A stretch of DNA of 12,939 nt from Euryarchaeota archaeon UBA258 (GCA_002502605.1 DAPR01000080.1:1-12939), one strand, 5' to 3'; positions 1 to 8,202 are shown, counted from the stretch's first letter. Made by a program: numbers and translations. The notes: generated from the sequence alone by a model not told the origin.

Positions 1-251
<251 letters not shown>

Positions 252-260
252 AAGAAAACC

Positions 261-306
261 GGAGGCTGGAGTTCTTTGTCGAACTCCAGTCTCCACCTCT
301 TTTTTT
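261..306 (+). terminator. Hairpin plus T-run after 16S rRNA
   Basis: The arms at 261-274 and 281-294 form a 14-bp stem with a single G-U wobble (265 with 290) around a six-base loop TTTGTC. The T-run at 300-306 follows closely. It begins ten bases past the 16S end and lies between the rRNA and the convergent NAD kinase gene. It most likely terminates or processes the 16S transcript. It could also mark the end of the opposing transcript, whose downstream side reads GGTTTTCTT (252-260 in reverse). A role as a processing stem for rRNA maturation is the main alternative, although a classical archaeal processing stem would pair with sequence 5' of the 16S rather than with itself. Confidence 0.75.
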
Positions 307-390
307 GGCCTATGCCACTTTACTTTTTACACCATTAAGGGTAGAGTTTCTCGATCACGACCAAACCACATTGGGCGACGCTTCGTGCGC

Positions 391-1269
391 TCAAGATGTT
401 ATTTTTTCAGCCATCGTTTGCCTGAACGTCAGCAAGCGCAGCCTTGGTGCTTCAGTGTTGACGGTGATTGTTGCACCACGATTGAAGTGAACCTCGTCCC
501 AGCCATCCGGGACCACATAGCCTCGATGCATGTCTGATGTGATGGTTGTGGCAGCATCAGTCCAATCCATCCAAGCCCATGGCATGGCTGTTCGTTGATC
601 GTGCGGTACGTCTCGAGCCACAACAAAATAATGTGTCTTAGTCTGCTCTTGATCAACCTTTGAGCGAAGTGTCTTGTGTTCATCAGCCGAGATGGTATGG
701 TTCAACCATGCTCCTTGGCCCAGCCAAGTTGAAAACAACAGCCCACTGCTTTGTTGCTCACACTTCATGTCTCCACGTCGCAAGTGATACTTGCTTGGTG
801 CATACTGGTGAGTGTTGGCAATCAGGAGATCATTCATTGCAGGGTCGGTCGTGAAGCGGTTGCCAGATGTCGAATCGATGATCGCTTGCAAGCGAGGTAA
901 ATCGTTGACAATTGCCTTACCTGCCAAAGCCTGTCGGACATCTTCAGCAAAGGTTCCAACGTTGGAATCCATGTAAAAGCCAAAACTTCCTTCCGGGTCA
1001 TCATCCCGTGGATGAGAATTGACGCCCATCACGGGTGTTGCAGCATCGATGTTGTGCGAGATGCTGGTCAAGGTTCCGTCGCCTCCTAACACGATCACCA
1101 GGTCACGTCCAATGAAATCAGCTCGTCGAACTCGTTCGCGAGCTCGGATATCGACCCTGAGCCCACCCATCTCATCGCTGCACCGTTGAAGTTCAGCCGT
1201 GATGATGTCAAGGCTTGCATCGTGCACGGCTTCGAAATTTTTCTTATAGACAACGAGCACATCTGACAC
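391..1269 (-). CDS. NAD kinase, NADK2-like
   Basis: This is probably an ATP-NAD kinase, which phosphorylates NAD+ to NADP+ in the cytoplasm. The glycine-rich VIVLGGDGTL at residues 58-67 is the kinase signature, with Asp64 the expected catalytic acid. AMNDLLIAN at 144-152 corresponds to the substrate-binding Asn-Glu motif, here Asn146-Asp147. QQSSGLLFSTWLGQGAW at 172-188 resembles the SSG(L)...GTGSKAW stretch of the mitochondrial NADK2 branch more than bacterial NadK; that subfamily placement is my recognition of motifs, not an alignment. The length of 292 residues fits. The start is GTG, chosen because AAGGAGGGG (1275-1283 reversed) sits five bases upstream. It is divergent from the membrane protein at 1368 and convergent with the 16S gene. 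Confidence 0.85.
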   Translation of the reverse strand: MSDVLVVYKKNFEAVHDASLDIITAELQRCSDEMGGLRVDIRARERVRRADFIGRDLVIVLGGDGTLTSISHNIDAATPVMGVNSHPRDDDPEGSFGFYMDSNVGTFAEDVRQALAGKAIVNDLPRLQAIIDSTSGNRFTTDPAMNDLLIANTHQYAPSKYHLRRGDMKCEQQSSGLLFSTWLGQGAWLNHTISADEHKTLRSKVDQEQTKTHYFVVARDVPHDQRTAMPWAWMDWTDAATTITSDMHRGYVVPDGWDEVHFNRGATITVNTEAPRLRLLTFRQTMAEKITS

Positions 1270-1274
1270 ACAAA

Positions 1275-1283
1275 CCCCTCCTT
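1275..1283 (-). promoter_or_regulatory. Shine-Dalgarno site of the NAD kinase gene
   Basis: On the minus strand this reads AAGGAGGGG, five bases before the GTG start at 1269. It complements the CCTCC tail of the 16S in this same window and decides for the non-ATG start. No convincing TATA box is visible in the 98-bp divergent gap. Confidence 0.75.
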
Positions 1284-1367
1284 GTCCCTGCCACGGGGTG
1301 CTCCCTCTTCAACACAACCTTCACTGGAATACCAGCATTGATGTACTTCCTGCCGTGTTTGTCAACC

Positions 1368-2006
1368 ATGGAACCCTCACCTTGGGATGATGAAAATGAA
1401 CCGAAGCCCGGGCAAGATGCACCCCCATCAACGAATCTTTGGAACCCTGCGGAAGCCCAGCCGGCTCAACAACCAATGATCATGGGTGCCCCAGTGCAAC
1501 AACAGTTTGGCCATCAACCAATCATGATTACCCAAGCGCCGTCTTCTTCCCCTAAGGTCATTGGAGTCCTTGTCATTGTTTTTGCAGTTCTGAACATCCT
1601 TGGAGAACTTCTTGGTTTTCTCGGTCCAGGGGCGTTTAAACGCCCTGCACTGTTGATTGCAGCAAGTGTTCTCGGCCTTGGCCTGAGCGGTGCAAGCATC
1701 GCTGGTGGAGTGATGATGTTCAACTACCAACGGCGTGGTTTGATCCTTGTTTGTCTTGTCATCCTTGTGTCAACCATCATACAAATTGGAGCGTTGCAAA
1801 TTGCCGTTGATTATGATCAACTCTATGAAGACGGTGACTTGACAGAAGAGGAATACAATGCATTATCGGAAATTGATGATGGTGGGTTGGTTCAAGCCAT
1901 CGGTACAGTCTTCGTTGTCATCTGCAATGGCGTTTGTCTGGGCATCGTTGCCATCCCTCTCATGGTATCGAACAATGGTTTGGACGATTCTAAGTTGTTT
2001 GGTTAA
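1368..2006 (+). CDS. Four-helix membrane protein with proline/glutamine-rich N-terminus
   Basis: I do not recognise a named family. From the chosen ATG the protein has 212 residues. Residues 1-62 are rich in Pro, Gln, Asn and acidic residues and are probably disordered and cytoplasmic. Four hydrophobic segments follow at about 64-86, 94-118, 124-147 and 174-200. The loop between the third and fourth (148-173) is acidic and contains QLYEDGDLTEEEYNAL, which resembles the short SHOCT oligomerisation motif. The reading frame stays open to 1215 and has another ATG at 1341. I prefer 1368 because the upstream extension reads like non-coding sequence and overlaps the divergent NAD kinase. The YjbQ-like gene follows closely and is probably cotranscribed. 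A membrane sensor or scaffold role would be a guess. Confidence 0.75.
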   Translation: MEPSPWDDENEPKPGQDAPPSTNLWNPAEAQPAQQPMIMGAPVQQQFGHQPIMITQAPSSSPKVIGVLVIVFAVLNILGELLGFLGPGAFKRPALLIAASVLGLGLSGASIAGGVMMFNYQRRGLILVCLVILVSTIIQIGALQIAVDYDQLYEDGDLTEEEYNALSEIDDGGLVQAIGTVFVVICNGVCLGIVAIPLMVSNNGLDDSKLFG

Positions 2007-2047
2007 CGACCTCAAGCATCAACAACCGCTTGGCCCGTGTATGGAGC

Positions 2048-2515
2048 ATGGGCACACTTGTCACTGGCACATCGGCGACCTACGTCGAAGAACTCTGGAT
2101 CAACACCAATGAACGCTATGAAATTCGCTGCATCACCCGAGATGTACAACGTATTGTGGCTGAAAGTGGAATCATTGACGGATTGGTTTTGGTGAACCCA
2201 ATGCACATCACAGCCTCGTGCTATGTGAACGATCTCGAGTATGGATTGCACCATGACATCACCCAATGGCTCGAACATCTTGCACCGTTTTACGGCATCC
2301 ACGGTAAAAGTGGAGAGGAATATCAGCATCACAAGACAGGTGAAGACAATGGTGATGCTCACCTGAAGCGCCAGCTCTTAGGTCAGCAAGTGACCATGGC
2401 TGTTTCCAATGGACAGTTGCACTTGGGGACATGGGAACAGATTCACTATGCCGAATTTGATGGTCAACGCGACAAACGCATTTTGGTGAAGGTCATCGGT
2501 CTTCTTGCAGACTGA
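2048..2515 (+). CDS. YjbQ/UPF0047 family protein
   Basis: This is a member of the YjbQ/UPF0047 family (TIGR00149), small trimeric proteins reported to have weak thiamine-phosphate synthase activity; the true role is not settled. The whole family pattern is present: IT-x-DVQ near residues 29-34, GLVLVNPMHITASCYVND at 45-62 (usually HTT...INE), DITQWL at 70-75, YQHH at 92-95, EDNGDAHLK at 99-107, LLGQQV at 110-115 and LHLGTWEQIHYAEFDGQR at 124-141. His53, His94 or His95 and His105 are the likely metal or substrate ligands. Length is 155 residues. A TTG start at 2030 would add six residues, but ATG 2048 is simpler. The gap to the preceding membrane protein is 41 bases with no visible promoter, which suggests cotranscription. 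Confidence 0.88.
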   Translation: MGTLVTGTSATYVEELWINTNERYEIRCITRDVQRIVAESGIIDGLVLVNPMHITASCYVNDLEYGLHHDITQWLEHLAPFYGIHGKSGEEYQHHKTGEDNGDAHLKRQLLGQQVTMAVSNGQLHLGTWEQIHYAEFDGQRDKRILVKVIGLLAD

Positions 2516-2545
2516 TGCTTATGCAACCTTGTGAGGGCAGACTTC

Positions 2546-2551
2546 TATAAC
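2546..2551 (+). promoter_or_regulatory. Possible TATA box for the GIDE-domain gene
   Basis: TATAAC, within TTCTATAACT, begins 27 bases before ATG 2573. That spacing would put the transcription start at or next to the start codon, giving a leaderless message. The match is weaker than the TATA box at 5391, and the reading frame is open through it. Confidence 0.4.
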
Positions 2552-2572
2552 TGCGCCACAGCATGGCGATGC

Positions 2573-4015
2573 ATGGAAAAACCGAAGCCTGATTTCAATC
2601 AGGGCTTCATCAAGGTCACCTATCCCTACACTTGGCACATGTGGCTCGTGTGGGGATTGATCTTCATTGTGATGCTTATTGGTCTGTACAAAGCGCCTTT
2701 AGGCCTTGTTCTGTCTTTAGCTATGCTTCCTTTTCTTGCGATATTTTCACCCACCGGGCTCGAGCAACAATTGCACAAAATGCGCAAGGAAGCCCCTCAA
2801 CCGGATGATCTGGAGGCCCAAGCACTCACTTCGGGCTACAGCCTCACAGATTGGTTCTACGGGCACACTGAGTATGTGCCTACGGCTGATGCTAGCGATT
2901 GGGTTCTGCCAGCACCAGGGCCCAAATCATGGTTTATGCAACGACCGTATCACCCCGATCCAAGCAATGAATTGATTCCAGAGCATCCACGGAAAATTGG
3001 CACGCCAAAACCTGCTCATTTGTCCAGTTACGGGCTGTTTATGATTGCCTTTCTTTTGGGCATGTCTGTATTTGCAGTCATCGGTATCACCGAAGCAAAA
3101 GCAAGCGCCTCAATAGAGGATGACACCATGCTTTTGCTGCCTTACATCACGATGGGGGTTGGTACGGTCTGGTTGATTGGGGGGTACTTCAAACAACGTC
3201 AACAAACCGTGATGATCGACACCTCGACCGAAACGGTACGGGCAGCATCGGCCGGGCCAACGGAATTGGTGGGCCAAGTTCGACCGACGTTCTCTGGTGG
3301 CATGGACATCAAAGTTGACGGTCACCCGCATCGCTTAGTTCCAGGTTGTGTGTCCTATGAATGGGTCTATGAAGCGCTGGTTCGAGAAACCTACACGGTC
3401 TTTCAAAATGGAAGACCAAGAACGCGCACGAAAGATGTCTGGCGCCATGTGCGAAGTCGGAAAGGAGATGTTCCTTTTTTGCTTCACGACGGGACTGGGG
3501 CAATTTATGTGCGCCCCTCGACTTTTGAGCGTAAAGAATGGGGGCAATACGCCAAACGATGGGAGACGAGCGACAGGGACACTCGTCGAGATCCATACTG
3601 GCGTTTTTACCAAGAGAAACTCTTCTACAAAGGGCGTGTTCTTCGCCATCGCTGGACCATTCACGCCCTTAGAATTGGAAACCCAGTCTATGTGCTCGGA
3701 GTTCTCAACCAACGGCCATTTGAAGAGTTGGATTGGCCGGGCGTGTCTGATGTTTCAGAATGTGAATCCCCTCTCTGTTCACCAACGGATTTGGGTTCTA
3801 TTTGGGAAAATAAGGAAGACAACCATGTGGATTACAAGGAACCCGTTCCAAACGCCCGTCTCGATTGCAGAGGAAGGGACACTCCTGGCATGCCTGCAAT
3901 GATGAAACGGGGCACAGAATTGACCAATATAGCGCGTCTTCGTTCAAGGAGTGAACTGCTTTTCCTTCCCTTCTTGACGGCTGTTGCAGGCGTCTTCATG
4001 CTCTTGTTGTTGTGA
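2573..4015 (+). CDS. Membrane protein with GIDE-like domain
   Basis: From ATG 2573 the protein has 480 residues. Hydrophobic segments lie at about 22-38, 42-60, 151-171, 184-204 and 461-480. The C-terminal one ends in LLLL as a tail anchor. Residues 215-385 resemble the GIDE domain of eukaryotic MUL1/MAPL membrane E3 ligases, which also occurs in bacteria and archaea. Visible cues are GPTELVGQVRPTF (228-240), a conserved-looking pair of aromatic strands around 262-275, FLLHDGTGAIYVRP (302-315) and HALRIGNPVYVLGVLNQRP (364-382), the last typical of the domain's end. No RING finger is present, so ubiquitin ligase activity is not implied. The 81-residue stretch after the domain has three cysteines (397, 402, 432). 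A GTG at 2531 would add 14 residues. ATG 2573 is preferred because of the TATA-like box upstream. Confidence 0.7.
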   Translation: MEKPKPDFNQGFIKVTYPYTWHMWLVWGLIFIVMLIGLYKAPLGLVLSLAMLPFLAIFSPTGLEQQLHKMRKEAPQPDDLEAQALTSGYSLTDWFYGHTEYVPTADASDWVLPAPGPKSWFMQRPYHPDPSNELIPEHPRKIGTPKPAHLSSYGLFMIAFLLGMSVFAVIGITEAKASASIEDDTMLLLPYITMGVGTVWLIGGYFKQRQQTVMIDTSTETVRAASAGPTELVGQVRPTFSGGMDIKVDGHPHRLVPGCVSYEWVYEALVRETYTVFQNGRPRTRTKDVWRHVRSRKGDVPFLLHDGTGAIYVRPSTFERKEWGQYAKRWETSDRDTRRDPYWRFYQEKLFYKGRVLRHRWTIHALRIGNPVYVLGVLNQRPFEELDWPGVSDVSECESPLCSPTDLGSIWENKEDNHVDYKEPVPNARLDCRGRDTPGMPAMMKRGTELTNIARLRSRSELLFLPFLTAVAGVFMLLLL

Positions 4016-4052
4016 CAGTGAGGTTCATGACCTCGGCCCCAGTGGCACACTC

Positions 4053-5273
4053 ATGGCAGAAGATGTTGTGATTGTGGGCGGGGCGAGAACACCGTTTTGC
4101 GAATGGGTTGGCGGTAAGCGAGGCGATGGCAAAACGGGCGGCTTATTGAAATCAGTCAGCGCTCAACAACTCGGTGGAATTGCGATCAAAGGCGCTCTTG
4201 AAATGACCGGAACTGACCCTGCATCAGTTGACCATGTGGTCATGGGTTACGCATTGCAAACTTGTGCACAATCCATCTATGGGTCACGTCATGCAGGACT
4301 TCAAGCGGGTATCCCTCAAGAAGTTCCAATGCTGACCCTCTCCCGTATTTGTGGTTCTGGTGTCCAATCAATCGTGACCGGTGCACAAATGATCATGCTC
4401 GATGAAGCGGCCACAGTTGTCGCAGGCGGGATGGAAAATTCAAGTCAAGCCCCGCATGTGCTGCGCGGAGCACGTGAAGGATGGAAACTCGGTCGTTCCC
4501 CAAAGGTTGAGGATTACTTCATGACCAACCTTCAAGATGAAACATGTGGGCTGTTCATGGCACAAACTTCCGATGAATTGTGCAAGCGGAAAGGCGTTAC
4601 ACGAGAAGAAATCGATGCCTTCGCGGCGCTCTCGCATTCAAGGACCGCAGCCTCGGTTGAGGCAGGTCTGTTCGAGCAAGAAATCACTCCAGTGGTCATC
4701 AAGAGCCGCCGTGGTGAAAAAATTATCACGCATCACGATGAGGATCACTTCGTCAAGAATTGCACCCCTGAAAGCCTTGCAGCGCTCCCAACAGCCTTCG
4801 GTCCAGAATCCTTTGTCACCGCAGGTAATGCTTCAGGAATCGTCGATGGGGCAGCTGCGGTCGTGATTAAATCAGAATCCAAGGCAAAAGCAGACGGCGA
4901 TGAGCCACTTGCACGCATCGTGTCTTGGGGCATTGTGGGGCTGGAACCTGCGATCATGTCCTACGGGCCTGTGCCATCCTCACGCAAAGCGTTGGAAAAG
5001 GCCGGATTAAACGTGGAAGACATCGACCGATGGGAAATCAACGAGGCGTTTGCAGGTCAAGCACTTGCTTGCGTTCAAGATTTAGGCATTGATGTCGAAA
5101 AGGTCAACGTCAACGGCGGTGCTGTTGGTATTGGTCACCCCTTGGCAGCCACAGGTACTCGCCTCGTCCTCACCCTCGCTCATGAATTGAAGCGATGTGG
5201 TGGACGCTATGGTGTTGCGACCGCTTGCATCGGCGGCGGTCAAGGCATTGCCATGGTCATTGAATCCCTTTGA
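4053..5273 (+). CDS. Thiolase (acetyl-CoA C-acyltransferase)
   Basis: This is a 406-residue thiolase, which condenses two acyl-CoA units or cleaves 3-ketoacyl-CoA. All catalytic elements are intact: nucleophile Cys100 in LSRICGSGVQS, the NEAFAG motif at 330-335, His362 in GIGHPLAATGTR, and the second cysteine Cys392 in ACIGGGQG. The N-terminal VVIVGGARTPF is the classic thiolase start. Length matches AtoB/FadA-type enzymes. Sequence alone does not separate a degradative beta-oxidation role from a biosynthetic one (mevalonate pathway entry). Archaea often carry several copies. The frame is open to 3984, but the extension overlaps the previous gene and ATG 4053 fits the family start. The gap from the GIDE gene is 37 bases with no visible promoter, so readthrough from it is likely. 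Confidence 0.95.
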   Translation: MAEDVVIVGGARTPFCEWVGGKRGDGKTGGLLKSVSAQQLGGIAIKGALEMTGTDPASVDHVVMGYALQTCAQSIYGSRHAGLQAGIPQEVPMLTLSRICGSGVQSIVTGAQMIMLDEAATVVAGGMENSSQAPHVLRGAREGWKLGRSPKVEDYFMTNLQDETCGLFMAQTSDELCKRKGVTREEIDAFAALSHSRTAASVEAGLFEQEITPVVIKSRRGEKIITHHDEDHFVKNCTPESLAALPTAFGPESFVTAGNASGIVDGAAAVVIKSESKAKADGDEPLARIVSWGIVGLEPAIMSYGPVPSSRKALEKAGLNVEDIDRWEINEAFAGQALACVQDLGIDVEKVNVNGGAVGIGHPLAATGTRLVLTLAHELKRCGGRYGVATACIGGGQGIAMVIESL

Positions 5274-5283
5274 GAACCGACTG

Positions 5284-5290
5284 TTTTTTT
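5284..5290 (+). terminator. T-run terminator after the thiolase gene
   Basis: Seven Ts begin ten bases past the thiolase stop codon. Archaeal polymerase can stop at such T-tracts without a hairpin, and none is visible here. A new promoter starts about 100 bases further on. Confidence 0.5.
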
Positions 5291-5332
5291 GGCGTATCTC
5301 GCTAAACATTTGAGAGCGACTGCTGCATCCTG

Positions 5333-5348
5333 TGATGAATTGTCATCA
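5333..5348 (+). promoter_or_regulatory. Short inverted repeat upstream of the MMPL promoter
   Basis: TGATGA at 5333-5338 and TCATCA at 5343-5348 are perfect inverted copies around a four-base spacer. They lie about 43 bases upstream of the TATA box at 5391, where an activator could bind. The arms are short enough to arise by chance. Confidence 0.25.
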
Positions 5349-5390
5349 GCCTAACAGTCATTGTTTTCTTGCTTAGTTGAGACACATCAA

Positions 5391-5397
5391 TATAAAA
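5391..5397 (+). promoter_or_regulatory. TATA box of the MMPL cluster
   Basis: TATAAAA, preceded by the BRE-like ACATCAA, is the best archaeal promoter in the window. Its first base lies 29 bases before ATG 5420, so transcription should begin at or within a base or two of the start codon and the message would be leaderless. No Shine-Dalgarno sequence is present in the gap, which agrees. Confidence 0.7.
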
Positions 5398-5419
5398 ACC
5401 AAACAGAGAATCGATAGGT

Positions 5420-8200
5420 ATGAAAAATCCGTTCGAGGCAATGAGCAATGCGAGTGTCGACCGCCCGAAAACCGTTTTCGCATTTGTGATGCTGGTTGTG
5501 CTGTTGCTCTCCTCGGGTGCTATGCACCTGCGATTTGACAACAGTGAAGATGGCTTTTTCCCAGACGACGAGAATGTGCGTTTGCTCGAAGAAATCGAAA
5601 GTGAATACCAAGCGTCCATCGATTTTGTCCGCATCATTGATGAAATCGAAGGTGGAGATCTCCTGGTTAATTCCACATGGGAGCGCCTTGCTATGATCGA
5701 GTCGGCCATGATTGATGACGTCAATTTCGCTCCACATCACTACCCTCTTTTCGGAACACAAGCCAACAGTGGACTGGCAGGCTATGCCTATCAGTGGCAG
5801 ATGTACCAAGATCCTGCTTCAGCCGACTGGATTGAAGGCGTTCAATCCGCACTCGGCGAGGTGATGCAAGCCGATGACGCAAACCTTAGCGCAGCGCTCT
5901 CCAACCTGAGCGAGGCATCAGCCGCAATCCCATCACCCACTCAAATCACCGGTCAACAATTGCTTGACTGGGATGCAGGTGTGCCTCAAGAATGGCTCGA
6001 GCGTCTTGATGATGGCTCGAACCTCACTCTGTCCATTGGCGGTATGCTTGGTCTGTTAGAGGTGGTCGATGCCAACCGTTCGGCTCAACAACAGGGTCAA
6101 ATTGCCGCCGTAACCGGACCTATGAACGGCCAATTAGGCATTCTGATGGGGCTTCAATCCATCGACTACCGCAGCGCTATGCTCGGATCCATACCTGTCG
6201 CAGACCGAGGTGAAGATTCATGGAACACATCAGGGCCAATCCTAACCACGCTTGTTGTGAGCACAGAACCAGAAGACTACGGTGTTGACATTCTTGGTGA
6301 TGTTCAGGAACAGATTACCAATTGGTCCACATTGATGCTGGTTGATCTTCAACAGCAATCAGGTGATGACAATCTTCGAACATTTTCTTTTTCTGAGTTC
6401 AGCGAGGGGGCCAATTCCAACCTAGGAAAGGAAATTGGCATGCTGACCAGTGCAGCGTTGTTGTTGCTCGCCGTCATTCTTTGGTTTAATTTCCGTTCAC
6501 TGCGTGACACTGCATATGTGACCACGCTCACCGTTCTAGCGATTGCTGCCACCTATGGCCTCTCTGGATGGTTGCAATTCTTTGGCGTCAACATGGTGTT
6601 TAATGCTGCGATGAACTCAATCCCTGTCTTGCTGCTTGCGATCGGGGTCGATTATGGGCTCCACGTCGTGATTCGAATCCGTGAGGAAATGAGCCTACTT
6701 GATTCAAAAGATTCTATAGAACGAAAAACGCTTCGTGATTTTTCCTATGAAGCTCGACAAATTGCAGTTCGACGTGGAACCGTACTGACTTCGATCGCCC
6801 TTGTCATCGCAATTTTCACTGACATGGTTGGATTCCTTTCATTCCGATTCTCTTCTCTCTCATTCCTGCAAGTCTTTGGAACTGTGATCGCCATTGGTTT
6901 GTTCTTGGTTTACCTCCTCAGCATCACTGCATTGCCAGCATTGATGCTGATGTTCCCGCCAAAGAAATTGAAGCTCGAAAAGGCCAGCAGCATCACCATC
7001 GGTCCGATTGCAAACGGGTTGGCCCGTCTTTCAGCGAAGCCAGTCTATGTTGGTGTCATTGCAGTTCTTCTCTTAACGCCGATGTACTTTGGTTTCCAAG
7101 AATTGGAAGTCGGGTTTGATCAACGGGATCAATTTGATGACAGCGTGCCTGTCGTTGCCGACTTTTTGCTGCTTTCAGATGAATTCCAAAACAGTCGCTC
7201 ACCGCTCTATGTGGTGGTCGATGCGGATGTCATCACCCCTGACGGTTATGCTGCATGGCTTGCTGCTGAGCAGGTTTTGCGGGATAGCCCGGATGTCAGC
7301 GGAGCACCCAGTGGCTTGTGGAACGTGTTAGATGAAGCGCAGGTGAGAAACCCTAGTTTGGGCGCACTCATGTCCAATCTACAGGATGACAATCAAACTT
7401 CATGGGAGGATCTGGAGGCTTATGTGTTGACAACGGAACAAGGTCGGGAATTGACTGCGTCTGTGCTGGCCTCAGATGGTCAACAGACGGTAATCTCTTT
7501 CCAGGCTGAAACCCTTGATTGGCAAGCGACCATTGATTTGAATGAACGAATGATTGATGCGCTGACTGCTGCAGAAGACGAATTGGAATCAGATGCCACA
7601 TTGAGGGTTGGAGGCCGTAGCCTTATCCTTGCTCAAACGACTTCCGACGTTGCTGATTCGGCAATCCTGTCGACAGGCATCGTTGCTGGTGTGATTTTGT
7701 TGATGCTTGTTGGAATTCATTCTGTCCGTCAACGTGACCTTGCTCAGGGTGCTGCACGTGGATTTGTATCTTGGATTCCATTGATGATGGTTGTCGGATG
7801 GGTGTATGGTTTGATGGGCTTCACCGGCTACCAGATTAATTCACAGACGGTGACCATCGGGGCTCTTTCGTTGGGATTAGGCGTTGACTATGCCGTCCAC
7901 TTTTCCATTCGCTTAGAAGAAGAGGTTGAGCACGCACCTGCTGCAGATCCACACTTCTGGGTTGCCAACGCATCGGCGACAACGGGTAGGGCGATGTGGA
8001 TGGCAGCGTTAACAACAGCTGGAGGGTTTGCTGTGCTCAACTTGTCTTCATTGCTCCCGCTTCGTTTGTTTGGCCAAGCGTTTGTGATTGCAATCGCCTT
8101 AGCGTTGCTCTCGAGTCTTGTGATTTTGCCTGCTTTCTATTCTCTTTTCTTGAAAAAGGATGCAGAACGCTATCTTGCTGCACGCATTGAGGAGGAATGA
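5420..8200 (+). CDS. RND superfamily exporter, MMPL family
   Basis: This is a 926-residue MMPL/COG1033-type transporter, using the proton gradient to move hydrophobic or lipid-like substrates across or out of the membrane. The architecture is the internally duplicated RND plan. A first membrane helix at about 20-40 is followed by a large extracytoplasmic domain to about 335. A helix bundle at about 338-510 contains GVDYGLH (409-415, Asp411). A second helix at about 545-562 and a second external domain to about 745 precede a bundle that contains GVDYAVH (821-827, Asp823). The two GVDY motifs with acidic residues in the fourth helix of each bundle are the family's proton-relay feature. The substrate cannot be read from sequence. 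It heads a closely packed four-gene cluster, and the TATA box at 5391 supports this start. Confidence 0.92.
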   Translation: MKNPFEAMSNASVDRPKTVFAFVMLVVLLLSSGAMHLRFDNSEDGFFPDDENVRLLEEIESEYQASIDFVRIIDEIEGGDLLVNSTWERLAMIESAMIDDVNFAPHHYPLFGTQANSGLAGYAYQWQMYQDPASADWIEGVQSALGEVMQADDANLSAALSNLSEASAAIPSPTQITGQQLLDWDAGVPQEWLERLDDGSNLTLSIGGMLGLLEVVDANRSAQQQGQIAAVTGPMNGQLGILMGLQSIDYRSAMLGSIPVADRGEDSWNTSGPILTTLVVSTEPEDYGVDILGDVQEQITNWSTLMLVDLQQQSGDDNLRTFSFSEFSEGANSNLGKEIGMLTSAALLLLAVILWFNFRSLRDTAYVTTLTVLAIAATYGLSGWLQFFGVNMVFNAAMNSIPVLLLAIGVDYGLHVVIRIREEMSLLDSKDSIERKTLRDFSYEARQIAVRRGTVLTSIALVIAIFTDMVGFLSFRFSSLSFLQVFGTVIAIGLFLVYLLSITALPALMLMFPPKKLKLEKASSITIGPIANGLARLSAKPVYVGVIAVLLLTPMYFGFQELEVGFDQRDQFDDSVPVVADFLLLSDEFQNSRSPLYVVVDADVITPDGYAAWLAAEQVLRDSPDVSGAPSGLWNVLDEAQVRNPSLGALMSNLQDDNQTSWEDLEAYVLTTEQGRELTASVLASDGQQTVISFQAETLDWQATIDLNERMIDALTAAEDELESDATLRVGGRSLILAQTTSDVADSAILSTGIVAGVILLMLVGIHSVRQRDLAQGAARGFVSWIPLMMVVGWVYGLMGFTGYQINSQTVTIGALSLGLGVDYAVHFSIRLEEEVEHAPAADPHFWVANASATTGRAMWMAALTTAGGFAVLNLSSLLPLRLFGQAFVIAIALALLSSLVILPAFYSLFLKKDAERYLAARIEEE
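8191..8195 (+). promoter_or_regulatory. Shine-Dalgarno site of the ABA4-like gene
   Basis: GGAGG lies inside the last codons of the MMPL gene, seven bases before ATG 8203 but only one base before the overlapping ATG at 8197. The spacing favours 8203 as the start. Confidence 0.65.
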
Positions 8201-8202
8201 AG

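Noticed and set aside
252..390. Spacer tRNA or start of 23S rRNA after the 16S
   Set aside because: No cloverleaf or TTCRA-type T-arm and no 23S-like sequence is visible; the space holds only the hairpin, T-run and the end of the NAD kinase gene.
1215..1367. N-terminal extension of the four-helix membrane protein
   Set aside because: It overlaps the divergent NAD kinase and its Shine-Dalgarno site, and the extra residues look non-coding. The ATG at 1341 remains a weak alternative.
3335..3712. Open frame of 125 codons on the minus strand inside the GIDE-domain gene
   Set aside because: It lies wholly inside a gene with clear membrane segments and a recognisable domain. Its translation shows no family pattern, so it is taken as a shadow.
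5295..5320. TCGCT ... AGCGA hairpin downstream of the thiolase T-run
   Set aside because: Only five pairs around an eleven-base loop and placed after the T-run, so it is probably chance.
5302..5809. Two open frames of 140 codons on the minus strand over the MMPL promoter and 5' end
   Set aside because: They overlap each other and the start of the MMPL gene, with low-complexity translation and no upstream signals.
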